From: Daphnia carinata
Taxonomy: Eukaryota > Arthropoda > Branchiopoda > Diplostraca > Daphniidae
Direction of reading: 5' to 3'
Length of the DNA: 64,000 bases
Assembly: GCF_022539665.2 (NCBI RefSeq)
Contig: NC_081334.1
Span: forward strand, 4,806,424-4,870,423
Shown in pieces: positions 46,321-59,844 of the stretch. Every line of letters begins with the position of its first letter. The first letter of the stretch is position 1. A program made the translations under genes and the position numbers. The notes beneath the pieces are model-generated. The model searched no databases. It saw only the letters and a list, made by a program, of their open reading frames with translations, and had not been told where the DNA came from.

Positions 46321-49300
46321 ATGCAGCAGATTCAACAACGTCCAAGAAGAAGACGGTTATGTCATTCGACTAGACGATGTTTGCTGTTTAGCGCAGTCTT
46401 ATTTATCTTAATCGGAATCCATCGTCATCACGAAGGCGTAGAAGGGGCGGAAATGGTAACAAGTAATGGCTGCCCAGTGACACAGTTTCGGTGCAGCACA
46501 ACGGCCGTTGTGTCAATCTCAACGTCTTCTGCGACGGCCGTAACGACTGCGGCGACAATTCAGACGAACCAGCTCAATGTACACGTAAGTCGAAAAGGCC
46601 ATTTCAATCTCTGGAAGAGCATTAGCCAATAATCCAATATCTCGTCCTTATCCACCGTGAAACCGATGCCAAATCTGGTTGCTAAGCGAAAAACGAACAA
46701 AACGTCAAAGAGGCGGCAGAGATCGTCGACGTTAAAGTAAAAAAAAAAAGAAAAAAGGGGGGGAGTTTATAAATAGCAGGAAACCTTTCAACTCAAATAG
46801 GAAGGTTTCTTTTAGTCAATGTTTTTGCTGTTCATTCACCAAAATAAGCAAAAGATGGAGGCTGGACGTGGGGAGGTCGAATCGATTCCGTACATGTCAA
46901 CACCATTACATTTTGTTGACTGGACACACGACGTGGACCACATCAAAACTCTCTCTTGCAATAGTCACACGCATCTGGTGCTGCAAGTCAGCTAAAAGCA
47001 ATCTGGCCATTTGCAATCGCCATTTTCGTTGCTTACGCCCCACTTTTAATGGTTAAAATTGTCGAGCCGTACAGGCCATTTTTTCTCAATTCTATCGTGA
47101 ATGCCTTTAACCCAACGTGATCAATTGATTTGCTTTTCATTGTTTGACAGATTGCAACCGAACGTATTACGCAGGGATAGGCGAAAGCTACCGGCTTTTG
47201 GTGGCCTGGCCTAAACTAAATCAAATGCCATTCCTTTGCTATTTGACATTCACGTCAGCCACGCAGGAACCGCCTCAACTACTGCAGGTATGTTTTTCTC
47301 ATTTACATTCGATGCAGTATTCATAAAAACCTGCACAATTGCTGATCTATTTTCAATATGAGCTCCATTGTCAATTACCATTTTTTTTTTTTGCATCTTA
47401 AACGTGACGCCTGATTTTCCTACGAATGTTCCCGCTTTTTTCTCAAGGTTTTATTCTAATCTGTTTTTTTTTGTGTGTGTCCTCTCCCCCCTTAAAAACC
47501 CTCCCTTTGTGATGAATCCCTGTGGGACTATTCCCTCAATTTTCCCTCCATTTTCGAGTTGGCGGCCATTATGGATTTTTACTTGACCAATCAGACGTTG
47601 ACAACAAGTTGACTTGCAATTTTTTACATTAGATTTTTTTACTTGTCGTCGAACTTGGCACAAGGCAAACAATTAAGAGTTTCAAATTGGAAAATATCAA
47701 CGTGAAATTTGGGTTGTGCGAGTTTTGCTTAAGACTTGAGGGAAATTTGACAACTCTGATTCGGGGGGGGGGGGGATGAGAAGAGCTTGAGTCGTATTCA
47801 AAGCTCCGTCGTTTAGTCCGTCGTGGCCATTGTGTTGCGGTGCAATTGTGAAACGTCGTCGTCATCGTCGACGCGCCATTTAACATCCGAGAAAAGACTG
47901 CGGTGGAGCGAAGAAAGCGCTGTTCAAAGACGAGCGTGACTCATTAGAAAAGGAGAACACGAAAGTTGTTTAACGTCGAGTTGAATGAAAATTCCCGAGC
48001 GTCAGTGGCTAGTAACAATGGTGGCCAATGATGAAGATAATGGGGAAACAGATTTATCAAAGATGGTCTCTGTTTTTAAGTACTTTGTTTTTTTTTCTTT
48101 CAAACGTTGGCCGGAACGACAAGTAAAAGAGATTTTGTTATTATTTATTTTTTCTTGTTAGTTAGTTGTACTTAATTCCGCATTATTTTTTGTCCAGCAA
48201 CGTTGGCCAACACAGACACGTGTAACCTCGATTGCCAGATGACCCCTTCTTCTCAGGTGTTTCATGCTTCAAGCTTTCGTAAAAGCTTTCATCTTCTTAG
48301 ACGAAGTTGAAGCAAACATTGCAGGTTGTGTACAATTCCATTAGCAGCTGCCAAGCGCAACAAAAGTTGCTAATGCATTGGCTCTCCTTTGCCCATTGTG
48401 GTGGCCACGTAACTGTTTTAATCTAAGCCTGTTTACATCTGTTCTCCAAGTTGTCTGATGAGTAATTTAGCATTTTTTCTTTCATGTCTGAACTTTGGAG
48501 GTGCGTGTGGACACGGCAACGATTGGCCAGTACATTGTGCAGCAGAGCAAAGATGAAGTCAATGGCCGTTGCCCGGATGGCTGCATGCAGATCGTGGAGG
48601 GCGAGATGCAGCTCAATCAGCCTAAAGTGGCGCCCAGTGCAATGAATAATGGTGGCCACAGCAACACTTCAAGTGGCGCCTGGTGCGGTGCTTCCATTAC
48701 GCCTCGTTTCTACTACGCGGATTCGAAATCCGTCACGTTCGTCCTGCATTTGCAAACCATTCCGCAAAGCTTGTTGCAGAAAAGCAAATCCTTATTGATG
48801 GCTGGCAGCGACACTTTATCGACGTCATCCATCGCGGCTCAACAACTTCATCCCATCCTCGATCTCACCTACAAGATCTTACCCCGATCCGCTGCAGTTC
48901 TCCGGTAAGTTTCAGTTTTCTTCTCGTTTTTTTTTATGCCACGTCTAGACGGTTATGTAAACAACATTTTCTTGTCCGATGTCGTGGCAAAGTTTTTGTA
49001 ATCGATACGGGCCATCTATTCTTTAAGGCGGCCAACGTTTCGCTTCGTTAGACTTGTTGAACTTGATAATGAGATGGCACAGCGAACATGTGTGCAGACA
49101 TTTGGCTGACTGGGGGCCATGTTTATTGTCGTTAAAATATGCACAGCTGACTCGCCGTCGGAGCGCAGCTGCTGCGAGTCATTCAATTACGACGCAAAGG
49201 ACGAACGAATTAGTTGACGAGACAGTTTTACAGTGAAACTATTGAACCGTCGGGACTCGAATCAGATTCTTTTCTTCAACAGTTCACGAAAAGAATCATT

Positions 49301-52300
49301 TGTTTCTCGGCATAAAGAGACACCTTTTGTCACTGATGTAAAAATCAGATTTCTTCTTGTTGTTTGCCGTTGTTTGTTGTATTGTAGAAATCGTACGGGG
49401 CTGAGTGATGTGTTGTTTGCGTCTGAAGGATAGCTTTCCCAGAGGGGGGGGGGGAACAGAAATCTATTCATCTGATTAAGGTGGTGCAGAATAGAAGGAA
49501 AAGCATTTCTCTCTAAGGACGTGTAGAATCAAACTAGGGAAGTGGTGTTCTTTTTTTTCGTGTGTGTGTGTGTAGAGAAATCCATTGTTGCATAATATCA
49601 GCGAGTCAAGCGGGACGCATAGAACCCCGCCCGATCGATCGAATGTTCCCCCTTTTTTTTTTTTCCTCTTTAAAAAGCACGACAAATTATCCAAACCGTT
49701 TGGCTTGCATTTAACAAGGTATTTGAACGAAAGGAGATAGGCTAATAAGAAAGGGGGTGGGGGGGGGGTGATGACCCGAAGCCAATGGATGAGAAAAGAA
49801 AATGACAATCGTGTGACTGGAGACGGTTATCAAATAAGAATAAGAAGAAGAAAAAAAAATAGGAAGGCGTGTTACCACTCGGAAGTAATACGTGGATAAC
49901 CTAATTTCCCAGGAGGGTGGATGTAAATAAGCATGTCCTGTTGTCGGCCTGATTCATTTAATTATCTTTTGTTTTGTGTGTGTTTTCCCCCTTGATAGAA
50001 ATGATTTTTTCGTCAGTTTGCCGCCTTCCGTTTCTTTTTTACGGTTGGCATATTTTTGCAGCTTACTACTTTGTTTCCGTTCTCTAGAAAAGGAAAACAA
50101 TCTTTTCACAGTGCAATATTCTATAGGGCCAATATTGACTGTTTGAATCAAATCGAATTCGGCTTGTTGACTGGGACGTGCAGGGCTAACGGTGCCGGTG
50201 TTTGCACGCCGGTTTTTACGTGTAGTCGGGATAGACACGCGCGGGAAGGCGATTGTAGACGTTTGAGTATGATGGCTGCCGAAAGATGGGAAAAGCAAGA
50301 TGGGGCAAATATCGCATGTTTGATGCTGCCGCACTTTTGTTCGTCGTAGAAAATTCAGGTCACTTTGTTGTTTCATCAGGAGGATTAAAACAAGCGAAAT
50401 GGTTCAACGTAGAAAGTCAACATAAATAATGAAGAGGCAAAAATCCATTAAAAGTCAGCTTGGGAAACAGGGAAAGGAACTCGCTAAGCGATAAAAAAGA
50501 GAAAACCGGAAGGAATCGGCCCTATGTAACGAAGACTGAATTATTCCATCTCACGTGTACACGAAGGGAGGAAAAAAAAACCAAACAAAATTGGCTACTA
50601 GCCGAGAGACTGTAGACATTTCCCGAGTAATCTTCGTCTTTATTTTTCATTTATTTTCACCTGCTTTTTTTTTCCATTGTGTCGAAAGAAGGATGAGGGG
50701 GGGGGGAGGACTGTACACCAGATTAATATTATCCTATAGAACGTAAATCGGGAAAAACGCCCATAGAGTCACGTAAGCCCCTGCCCTGAAAGAAAAGGAA
50801 AAGGTTCAATGCTTTTTACGTGCGCTGACGGCATGGAAATGGCGTTGGGTGTTGATGCCCGGGTAGGCGTAGACGATCGATCGAAGGAGTAGCAAAAACT
50901 TTTTCCTTTTCTTTTTTTTTTTTTTTTTTTCCACTTTGGCCCCTGTGCGTGTGTGTCTGGAGAGAAGACGAGGGATGTGTCGGCAAGCGAGAAAGGAAGT
51001 GAACGCCAAACATCATCATCCAATGGGGACGTGGGCCAATGAACCGACAGTCGAGATCTTTACTTTTTCTTGACATCCCGTATTATAATCTCGCACTTTG
51101 CTCTCTCTCTGCCTGTTTTTTTTTTTTTTAATAGACTTTGGTCTTGATCACGTTAAAGTTAGATTGACTCGTCAACATCGCCTTGATTTTTCATTCGGCG
51201 CCAAAAAGAGCCTTTTACGGTGACAGTTCCTGTTGCCTACAATTTGAATAAGCGAGAACAGACTTTTTTATTCAGAGCGGCAGGAATCACTGGGAGGGCG
51301 AATAATAAATAATAATAATAATAAAGAATAAGAACGAAGTCGCTGTGGAAAAGTTGGGTAAAATAGTGGGGGACTTGTTTTTTCTTTCTTTTAACTTTGA
51401 ATAATAAACCACTGTTGGTTAGGCCAAGTCGAGAAAGACGGTGTTTGATAAGCGTAGCACGGCAGAAACCCCGCAAAAGTTTTCAGATGGAGATTATCCG
51501 CGTTAGTTTTGTTCTGTTTATGTAGGAAAAAAAAAAAGTCACTTTGCCCATCTTCATCGAAGCAGCACAATCAGCTGCAACGCATTTCTTGACTATTTTT
51601 TTGATTTTTTCTTTTTTGATTGCGTTATCTTCATCAAGTTTGGCTGGAAAACAAACGAAGCGAAAATCAACGTGAGGCCGATAGTCTATTAAGTCCGATA
51701 GGATAGGAGGGAAAAGAAACAGCTGAGAACTTGCTGCGAGATCTTAATTTTGCTATTGTGGCTGCAGCCGACGATGGCACGACCGCGACAACACGCATCG
51801 ATCAACGGTCCCTTAATCCATCCGTCTGCGTGCAGACGTCAGGAGCGTTTTCATCCGCCGCCATATCGATGGCACTGACGCAGCCAAACAATATGCCTCT
51901 TATCCTTTCACCGACTCATTTTTCTTTTTGCCTGTCGTTCGAAACCCCCCTCTTTTTTTTTTTTTATATATGTATATATAATTTTGTGAATAATGTTGCC
52001 TGTCTCCCTGTGTTTGCGTGCGCTCTAACCGTTAAATACGTTTATATGCATTTTTTTTTTTTTTTCTGATGAATTCGTTTTCCCCCACCGCATGGCGAGG
52101 TAGAAAGATGGAGTCGGTTGCTTGCTACCCGCGCTGATGATCGATACATGTAGTAGGACAGCACGGCTGCGGTGCGCGGCAAGAAGATGGGGCGGTGTGG
52201 TTTTCTTTTCGTTTCGCCTTTGCCGTAGTAGTTTGAGACAAATTGAGACGAAACGTTTCATTTTGAATAGGTGAGTGCGACTACGAGGCACTGGCTGATC

Positions 52301-54058
52301 AATAATGGAAGGCAATTCTTGCTGGCGCGCGGCAGCTATTTTCGGATACCCCCCCCCCAAGAAACAAACACACGAGTTATTGTGAAATTGATGTGAAACA
52401 GAAGGGACGAGGAAAATGTCATCATTGATTCATGGCAAGAATGTAGGATCAGGTCGTCTTTTAATGCGGGCCGCCTTTCCCGTATGGAAGGCGTGGCGCG
52501 TGTAGTAATTAACCGTTGCTGCATTAGTAGCTATTTGCAGTTGGTGCGCACAGGCCGATGCCAACTGTGCACAACGTCGACGTTGCAGTCGTTTGCGTGC
52601 GCGCGCCAGAATGTGCTTTATTATTCAGCTAGCGGCGAAACGGTCAAGAAAGAGGCGTCTTTGTTTAGCAGGTTGTAAGACATTGATTGTTTCATTGATC
52701 TTTTATAAGCTCGTCGTCATAGATTGTAGTGGCATTAGCGGACTGTTGGCAACGTCGGACACACTATGGCTGGTGACGATGACCTTACTTTGATTTCTCT
52801 CTCTCAAACGAAATGCAATTGTTGCCTTTCAGTAGGCGCTTAGTGCTCGAAATGCGCGATGAACTCACACCATTCATTGGCTTCTCGTTTGAACGTTGAC
52901 GTGTTCGACGATTGGACTGGCACATCGGCCCAATTCCTTCCCACTTTTGCCTGTAGTGTCGTGACACCACATTACGCGGCGTGATATGCGCATCGCAGCC
53001 ATTTCCTTCGCCGTTCCAATTTCCCCCCTTTTTTTTTTAAATTTCAATCAATGGGAGAGAGACGTGCGTCGGTGGCTGCGTGAATTGTTGATGGCGATGG
53101 CAGCGTGTGGCAACCAGATGAATTGTCTGTTTGTGCAATAGACCCTCACGCAGACTCAATTCTCAGCGCCGAAAGACGCGTGAAATATTGCATGCAGAAG
53201 AGCGTGGGGGTGTCGTCTGAGAGATGTGTATTTACCCATCGTGAGAACGTGCGTAGGTTTATAAGCGCCGCGAAACACAACGAATGGAAATGTTGTCTTT
53301 CGTGGCACAGTGTCGATCATAAATTGGCTTATCAAAAGACTTTGCGTGTCTCATGTTTTTCGTTTGATTTTCATTCGCATGTTTAGATACGGCGGCGCAG
53401 TGAAAGAGATACTCGACAGTGGCGTCAAGAACAGCAATAGGAATCAGCTGGGCGAACCAGTGGCCGGCACTGGCTGTTCCAGACTATTTCGCCAATGTGG
53501 CCTTTTGTCGGCCACAAATGGTAACGACCAGGAAGAATGCCGTGTCCAGTCTCCTGGCTATCCAGGCATTTACCCGCGCAACGCTCATTGCATCTATCGA
53601 ATCTCGTCGCATCGACCCAGCACGGCCTCGCCCAACGCCGGCCGTCTCGTCGTCGTCGTCTTGTGGCAAAATGACGGACGCAAAATCAACTTGCGCGATT
53701 GGAACCAACCGACGAGGGACGCGGGACAAGCTCAGCGCGCGTCCAGATCGACAGCCGAATGCGAAGCCAGCGGAGATTACATCACCATTTACGACGGTGT
53801 CGACACGCTGGCGCCCGTTTTGGCCCGATTTTGCGACGGTCCGTTGCCTCAAATCGTGTCCAGCTCGGCTGATGTGACGGTGGAATTTCGCAGCTCGCCG
53901 CTGGACACCATCTACGCCGCCTCGGCTGCCATCGAAGGCTTTGAATTGAAGGTGCGAATCATGGCCGCTGAACATTTGCAGCCGGTGATGAGCAGTGCAA
54001 GTGAGATTGGCCGGACGGCCATAACGGGCACTACCACCAGCAGCAGTACGGTAGCAGT

Positions 54059-54135
<77 letters not shown>

Positions 54136-57100
54136 GTGTCAGTGGAACGTGACGAGTAGCGGATTGTCACGCGGCCAATTGCATTCGCCAGCGCAGACGT
54201 GGCCGATGCGGACCATGTGCCATTTTCGATTCGTCGGTCGAGCCGACGAACGTGTTTGGATCTATTTTGCCAAATATCATTTCGAAAAGGAAAACAGCAA
54301 GAGGCGACAACAACAACAACATCAGTGCCGCAATGCCCTGCGGATAGCCGAAGGCGATGGAAGCGGATGGGACCCGTCGACAGCCGACAGCAGCGCCGTG
54401 GCCAATGCAACGATTCGCCTTTTCTGCCGCGACACGAAACCGCCACCTCTTTGCGAGAGGCAATTGCCAGTGGTGGCCAGTGGGAGAGGCGCCGATCGAT
54501 CGATGCCACAACCGCCGTCGCCGCCGCCGCCTTGTCTGGCCGGCGAAAGTTTTTTATCGAACGGATCGACGTTGAGCGTCCAACAACATCTGCCGGAAGG
54601 GACGGCCTTTTCACCCTGGAAGTATGTCCTCGTTTACGAGTTTTTCCGCCCAAATCAAGACGGCCAACCGTTGGTGGACGTTGGTGGCGGCCAACGGCCC
54701 ATCAACTGCAACAGACTCTTCAGCGTCGGACGGAATCAATCGGACGGCGGTGCGTTGGAACTTCGCGGCAACGTCAAATCGCCTCAGAATGTTTTCCTGT
54801 TTGGCCGCGGCGGCGCCCGTCATCTCAAGTAAGTTGTTATACTTCATTTATTTCTTTTTTTTTGTTTTTTTTTTGTTTTTGTTTTTTATGACTTGGGCTG
54901 AAATGTTAGAGCCGGAACCTTATTCCCCCCCTCCCCCTTTTTTTTTATGTGTACTCATTCGGTTTTGGTAAGATGCAAAGGCCAAAGGGAGGGAATGAGG
55001 CTGACTAGTTTTTAGCATGACAATAGGTCCAGCATGTCATCAACCGTTTGACTTGTTTTCGTATTTGGCCAGCCTGTTTTAGTTTAAGGAATAATAGTAA
55101 TCGTATTTGGGGTTGCCTAGAGTAGTACAAGGAGGCAAACTCCGGGGCACGATGCTCGTCACAGACGCAAACGACAATAGGGAGGGGGGGGGGGGATTTG
55201 AAAAGGCAGTTTGGCGTTAGATTGCATCGTCGGCGAGTGTTTCATACAGAGGGGAATAACAAAGTCAAGAAAACGTTGGCTCTGATTGATTTGTCATTGT
55301 CAGCCCTTTTCCTTTTTAACGTTCAAAACTTGTTTTCTAACCCTGCAACGCGAAAAGACTATGAGCGATTGGAATGGCGGACGCAAGTGTCGGCCCGATC
55401 TCTGGCGTCCTCGACCGAAAGAAATGCGCCCAACGGTCTCATATTGGCAACCAGACGCGGTTGGGCACGAGCAGAAAGAGCGGCAGGTGAGAATGTGCCG
55501 CCTTTTACGCCATTTATTGCGTTCGTTTCCTTTGTACCAATCGTGTTTCGCCACGCTTTGAAGAGGTCGCGGTCCCAGGTGCCGGGCCCACGATACGACA
55601 CGATTCAATTGCAAAGGTCGATGGCAACAACAAATAAGGGATGTCCGGGTACACGTTCAACGCGCTCAGGGAGTGGGTTGGAACTGTGCGTGTACGTTCT
55701 AGGAGCGAGGGCAAAAAAAAACAAAAAAACAAAACACGAGCACATAAAAAGAAGGTTAATGTCACAGCCGTCTAGCGAGTCTTTTTGAACTGCATTCGTT
55801 GTCGTCGTGTTCCCCCCTTTTTTTTTGTGTGTGTGTGTGTGTAACGGCGCTACTCGTTCAATATTTCATCACAGTGTGCATCTGCTGTGTGCAACAAACG
55901 TCCGCAGTTTGGTGATTTATATCATGTTTGGCTTTGTTTCGTAGCGACATCATTAACTATATACACAGGCCGCTGTTTTTTTTTGTTTTTTGGATAGGCT
56001 GCGCCTTGTATTGTGCACCGAAAGGATTACAAGTGGCTCCGTAGAATTTCCAGTGTTTTGTGTTTCACGTGTTATTACACCTCGCACGAAACGAGTGATT
56101 TTGGTGGTTGCGACGAAAGTGAATCGCTTGTCGACATGCCTACTCTTTTACGTGTGAGACGTTTTGAAACTGGAAGAAGGAGAGTCTCGTTTTTCGAGTG
56201 TTTGAAATGTCTGGCGATTGGGGGACGTAACAGTTTGCCATTGCCAGACAATTCAATTTCGAGTTTGATTCGGAACTTGTTTGCGTTCGTCTTTTTCGGC
56301 AGTGGACTCATCGACCCCCTTTACGTCCACGTTGGTCATTCGCTTCGGCGATTCGTTTTCTCGTGTCGCTCCATCGGTTCTGCAAGTCGGAATGTCACGC
56401 AATCCGTTCGCGCATTTTGTCGTCCCCCCCCCCCCCACCTTAGAAGGAAGACGAGTTTCGTGACGTTCCCTTCATTTTTCGCGCAATATCGCTCGACGGA
56501 GAAGATGGTGACGTGGTGCGGGGGAGTTGTGTTTTGCAGCGACTGTTCGAAACGCTGGAAAATCAGGTATGTCGTAGGAGGACGTGGCCTTTCCATGTTT
56601 GGCGAGGGCAAACAAGCGCAGCTCTTCTCGTGCTCTAATGGATCGGTCAAGAATGGACGATGGCCGCTGAAAGAGGAAACCAATATTGATGGATGCACTC
56701 GAGACACGGACACACTCGATCAATCATTCCGCTCTTCGCTTGTAGACAACGACGTTTCATTATTCTCGTTTTGTTACGCAAAAATAGGGCGAGATGTTGC
56801 ACGAGAATGTCAGTGACATGTCCGATGAGTTGTTGGCACAGGCGACTACGTTTAGGCTCGAAATGATTGCGATGCCGCTTGATTTTGGTGGTCGTGTACG
56901 AACTATAGCTGCAATCAGCGCAAATGCGGTCAGATGACAGCACCTACCCAGCGAAACTGTTCAATGCATCAACGAAATTGGAGATGCCTTCGGCGTGGTT
57001 GCAGCCGCAGCGCGTGTCCCATTCCAATGGACAAGTTTTGGTTTGTTAATCTTAAAGAAAACAAGGGGGGGGGGGGGGGGGAAAGAGGGGCAACCATGGA

Positions 57101-59609
57101 GCTCGGCCGAATGAGACGGCGACAGTAGTAGCTCTTATTATTGTCTATCGTTCAGGCAGAAACCGGACACGGCAAGCCGAGCCGACAGCGGCAGCACTTG
57201 GTCCCATCGATTATTGTGAGCTTGTCGTCAATGGTGAGCCACCGGGGCTGAGGAGCAACTCGAAAACAAGTCCTATTATTACTTTGACGTTATCTTTTAA
57301 TGTCTCAAGACGTAGTAGGTAGTGCGATTGCTTGTTACCCGTGTCTCCCCTTGGTTTCAATTCGACCCGCTATTCGCCCATGCGTTTATATAGAACAAAG
57401 TTGAAATGAACAAGTTGTGGTTGGATCACATGTCGTAGTTTATCAACTTGCAAGGGGGGGAACGTGGCTGCTCTTTTTCGTGTCTCACGTTCGTTTCTTT
57501 TTCCTTTTTTTTTTATAGCCGACTCGTCTTATTTATTCACTCTTATCTTTTCTTCTTCTTCTTTCGATAGGATTTTTGTTGTCTTCCGTTACGCCACGTA
57601 CAGACAACATGATATGCCAAATGATTTTTTATTGGGAAAAAGATAGGAAAGGAATGATCAAGGAGGGAAGCTATTTAGAATCGAGTATTGTTGATGCATG
57701 CAACAGCGATACACACAAAATGAATACGTCATATTTGTGAGCACCTTGCGATGCGCATTCCTTTTGTTTGGCAAGGGGCATCGTCACTGTGGATTCGTCT
57801 CTTTATTGTGTAGTTGGTCGATCTGTGCTGGATCGATTGACTCTCGTACGTTTTGTTTTCCCGCCCGATGAAATGAATTGCATTTTCTCTGTTGTCCATT
57901 GTCAAAACGAAACGAATAGGTGCGTGTACCGGTTCCAGGGCGACGAGACGATGCGGGTGGCGATCGAAGTGACTCGATTGCGCCTTGGGGGCCATCCGGG
58001 CACGCGTTGCCGCAGCAGGCTGGATCCACTGACCCATCAACGTCGCTGTCACATGTTACGCTCGACGGCAATTCATTCGTCGGCGAAAGACAACGGCAAC
58101 GTGTCGTCCACCACTTCAACGGCGTTTCTGCAGTTGAGGGAAAGGCCGTGGGCCGGCCAGGCCAGCGGGCACAAGATGCTGCTGCAAAGAGATTGCCTGT
58201 GTGACACGAGTGGCCTCCAGCTGCCCTTCCGTTACGTGTCGACGAGTAGCGCCGTCGAAGTTGTCTTCAACGTCAATGACATGACTCACGCCGACGACTA
58301 TCACGATTTCTTTTTCGAAATCTCTTACGAATTCCTGGGGGGACCGGCGGCCGGCGGCGGGAGCAGCAGCACGAGCAGCAGCACGAGTAGCAGCACGAGC
58401 AATAGTCATCTGAAATGCGCCAGCCAATCGGAATTGAAGCCATTGCAAGGCCCAGGAGGAATCATCAAACTGGACGGACTGCGAGGCAGCGGATTGACGA
58501 CCACCCGCCAAAGTTCCGTTTGCAATCGTCAGAGTTGGTTGCTCTTGCCCAGAGCCGACCGTTTCCTCTTCCTCTCGACGGCCGGATTCCTCATGAATAA
58601 TCAATTGGACGAAGCCAAAGACAAACAAGAAGACGAAGACGAAGACGAACCTTACAGCAGCGACAGCATCGATTGCTCCACCAAAAATCGGATAGTCGTC
58701 TATTCAGCCGGACAAGTGGAAGGCCAGCCGCTGGCCATCATTTGTCCGTCTGCTCGATCCGACCAAGCAGCTGAAGGCGGCGTCAAACTATTCAGCCCGA
58801 CATTCGAAGACGATGCGGCTGGCGAGGGAGACGATGTGGAGGACGACGACCAATGGCGGCCGGGCAACCAATCGTCGCCTTTGACGACCGGCGGTGTCGT
58901 CATCGAGTTCATCGCCATTCAGAGCGGATCGTACACGCTCAAGTGGCTGGAACTGACGCCGCAGTCGTTGCTGGCCGTCAACGCCTTCAACAATAAATCG
59001 TTCCGCGCCGTTCCTCATCTGGGCTCGGTGGCGTCCTCACCGCCGTCGCGGTCACAACGGCCGCCCTCCTGGTTCTTTTGCTCCACCTGGTGTCCGGAAC
59101 TCAAAGCCTGCGTCGACTCTCAGCTGTGGTGCGACGGCGTCTACGACTGCCCGTCGGGACTCGACGAATCGGATCAGCAGTGCCATTCGACCGTCTCGCC
59201 CGGCCTCGACGGTGACGTGTCGCCCACCAACCACGAACCGCCGACTCGCATCTCGGCGTGGAACGTGCCCAAAGTCTATTGGTATCTGATTGCGGCCGGC
59301 AGTACGTTGCTGTCGCTCTTCATCGTCGTCTCGTCCGTCTTGGTGTGTCGCGAAAATGGCCACCATCATTTCAAACAGCCGCAAGTGGCGGCGGCTGCTG
59401 CCTCGTCCAGTCCGGCCAACGTGTCGCGATCGTCGCAGGGATCGTTTCCGCCGGCCCCAGTGACGGCCCTCAATGATTACGTTTACCCACCCGATAGCGT
59501 TGGCAGCGTGGCTAATATCAAGATCGTCGTCGGGGGCAGCACGAAAGCCGAGAGCGTCGACAAGGTGTCGTCCTTGTACCATTACGACAAGAAAATGGCC
59601 GTTTCTTGA
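46321..59609 (+). CDS. culd: CUB and LDLa domain receptor, Culd-like
   Basis: Proposed exons: 46321-46584, 47151-47287, 48501-48904, 53387-53951, 54137-54828, 57920-59609, about 1250 residues. ATG 46321 opens a signal peptide ([14 protein letters not shown]). Next come an LDLa module (CPVTQFRC ... [18 protein letters not shown]), about five CUB-like modules (for example [67 protein letters not shown]), a second LDLa ([19 protein letters not shown]), one TM ([19 protein letters not shown]) and a tail ending KKMAVS. This order recalls Drosophila Culd, which acts in endocytic traffic of rhodopsin; the orthology is inferred. Two problems exist: a one-base frameshift inside LDLa-1 (near 46496) and a frame change between 53951 and 54137, which I resolved with an intron spanning the CAG/CAA repeat. 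Introns 3 and 5 are 4.5 and 3.1 kb. Confidence 0.82.
48905..53386 (+). other. Large intron of the Culd-like gene
   Basis: About 4.5 kb between phase-matched exons (phase 2). Rich in homopolymers: G11 at 49444-49454, G10 at 49759-49768, G10 at 50697-50706, C10 at 52349-52358 and several T10-T18 runs. Minor short ORFs have no features. No nested gene recognised. Confidence 0.6.
54058..54136 (+). repeat. CAG/CAA trinucleotide repeat
   Basis: Nine CAG units (54061-54087) followed by about fifteen CAA units. In the upstream exon frame it would encode Ala then Thr runs and hit TGA at 54150. In the downstream frame it would encode Ser then Asn runs leading into [10 protein letters not shown]. It is therefore either in the short intron 53952-54136 or a coding homopolymer with a frame error. 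Confidence 0.9.
54829..57919 (+). other. Last intron of the Culd-like gene
   Basis: About 3.1 kb, with a GTAAGT donor and an AATAG acceptor, joining HLK to CVYRFQGDE within one CUB module (phase 2). It holds G12 at 55184-55195, C13 at 56424-56436 and G17 at 57065-57081. The long open frame at 56013-56816 has no recognised domain. A possible short open piece at 57157-57230 flanked by AG and GT does not keep the gene frame. Confidence 0.6.
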
Positions 59610-59789
59610 CAATCAGCCACCACGTTGGAGAGCGATGACCTCGATTTAGAGACGACCGTTTGATCCGTCTTTTATTTTCTTTTGCTTTTTAATGGGTGCA
59701 GTTTTCATTTGAACCGAAATGTTTTCATGGGGCGTTTCCGCAATTCGTTTATTCTCTAAATTGAACAGTTGAATTTGGCACATTTCTTT

Positions 59790-59818
59790 CTTTTTTTTTT
59801 TTTTTTTTTTTTTTTTTT
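59790..59818 (+). repeat. Poly-T tract between convergent genes
   Basis: A T-run of about 28 lies between the Culd-like stop (59609) and the CMAS stop (59845, minus). Read on the minus strand it is an A-run about 30 bp beyond the CMAS stop. Confidence 0.8.
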
Positions 59819-59844
59819 CGAGGAGGAAAATGATAATAGGGTTG

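Noticed and set aside
53484-54653. 389-codon minus-strand ORF with a poly-Cys run
   Set aside because: Antisense shadow of the GC-rich Culd-like exons; the Cys run is the reverse reading of the CAG/CAA repeat.
55198-55788. 196-codon plus ORF in a Culd-like intron
   Set aside because: Non-ATG start, overlapped by open frames on both strands, no domain; the local GC content makes chance ORFs likely.
56013-56816. 267-codon ORF inside the last Culd-like intron
   Set aside because: It does not start at an ATG, runs through a C13 homopolymer, shows no domain and the flanking exons splice over it.
57157-57230. Possible extra Culd-like exon (RNRTRQ ... DYCELVVNG)
   Set aside because: Its phase does not fit: HLK to CVYRF joins directly within one CUB module with matching phase 2.
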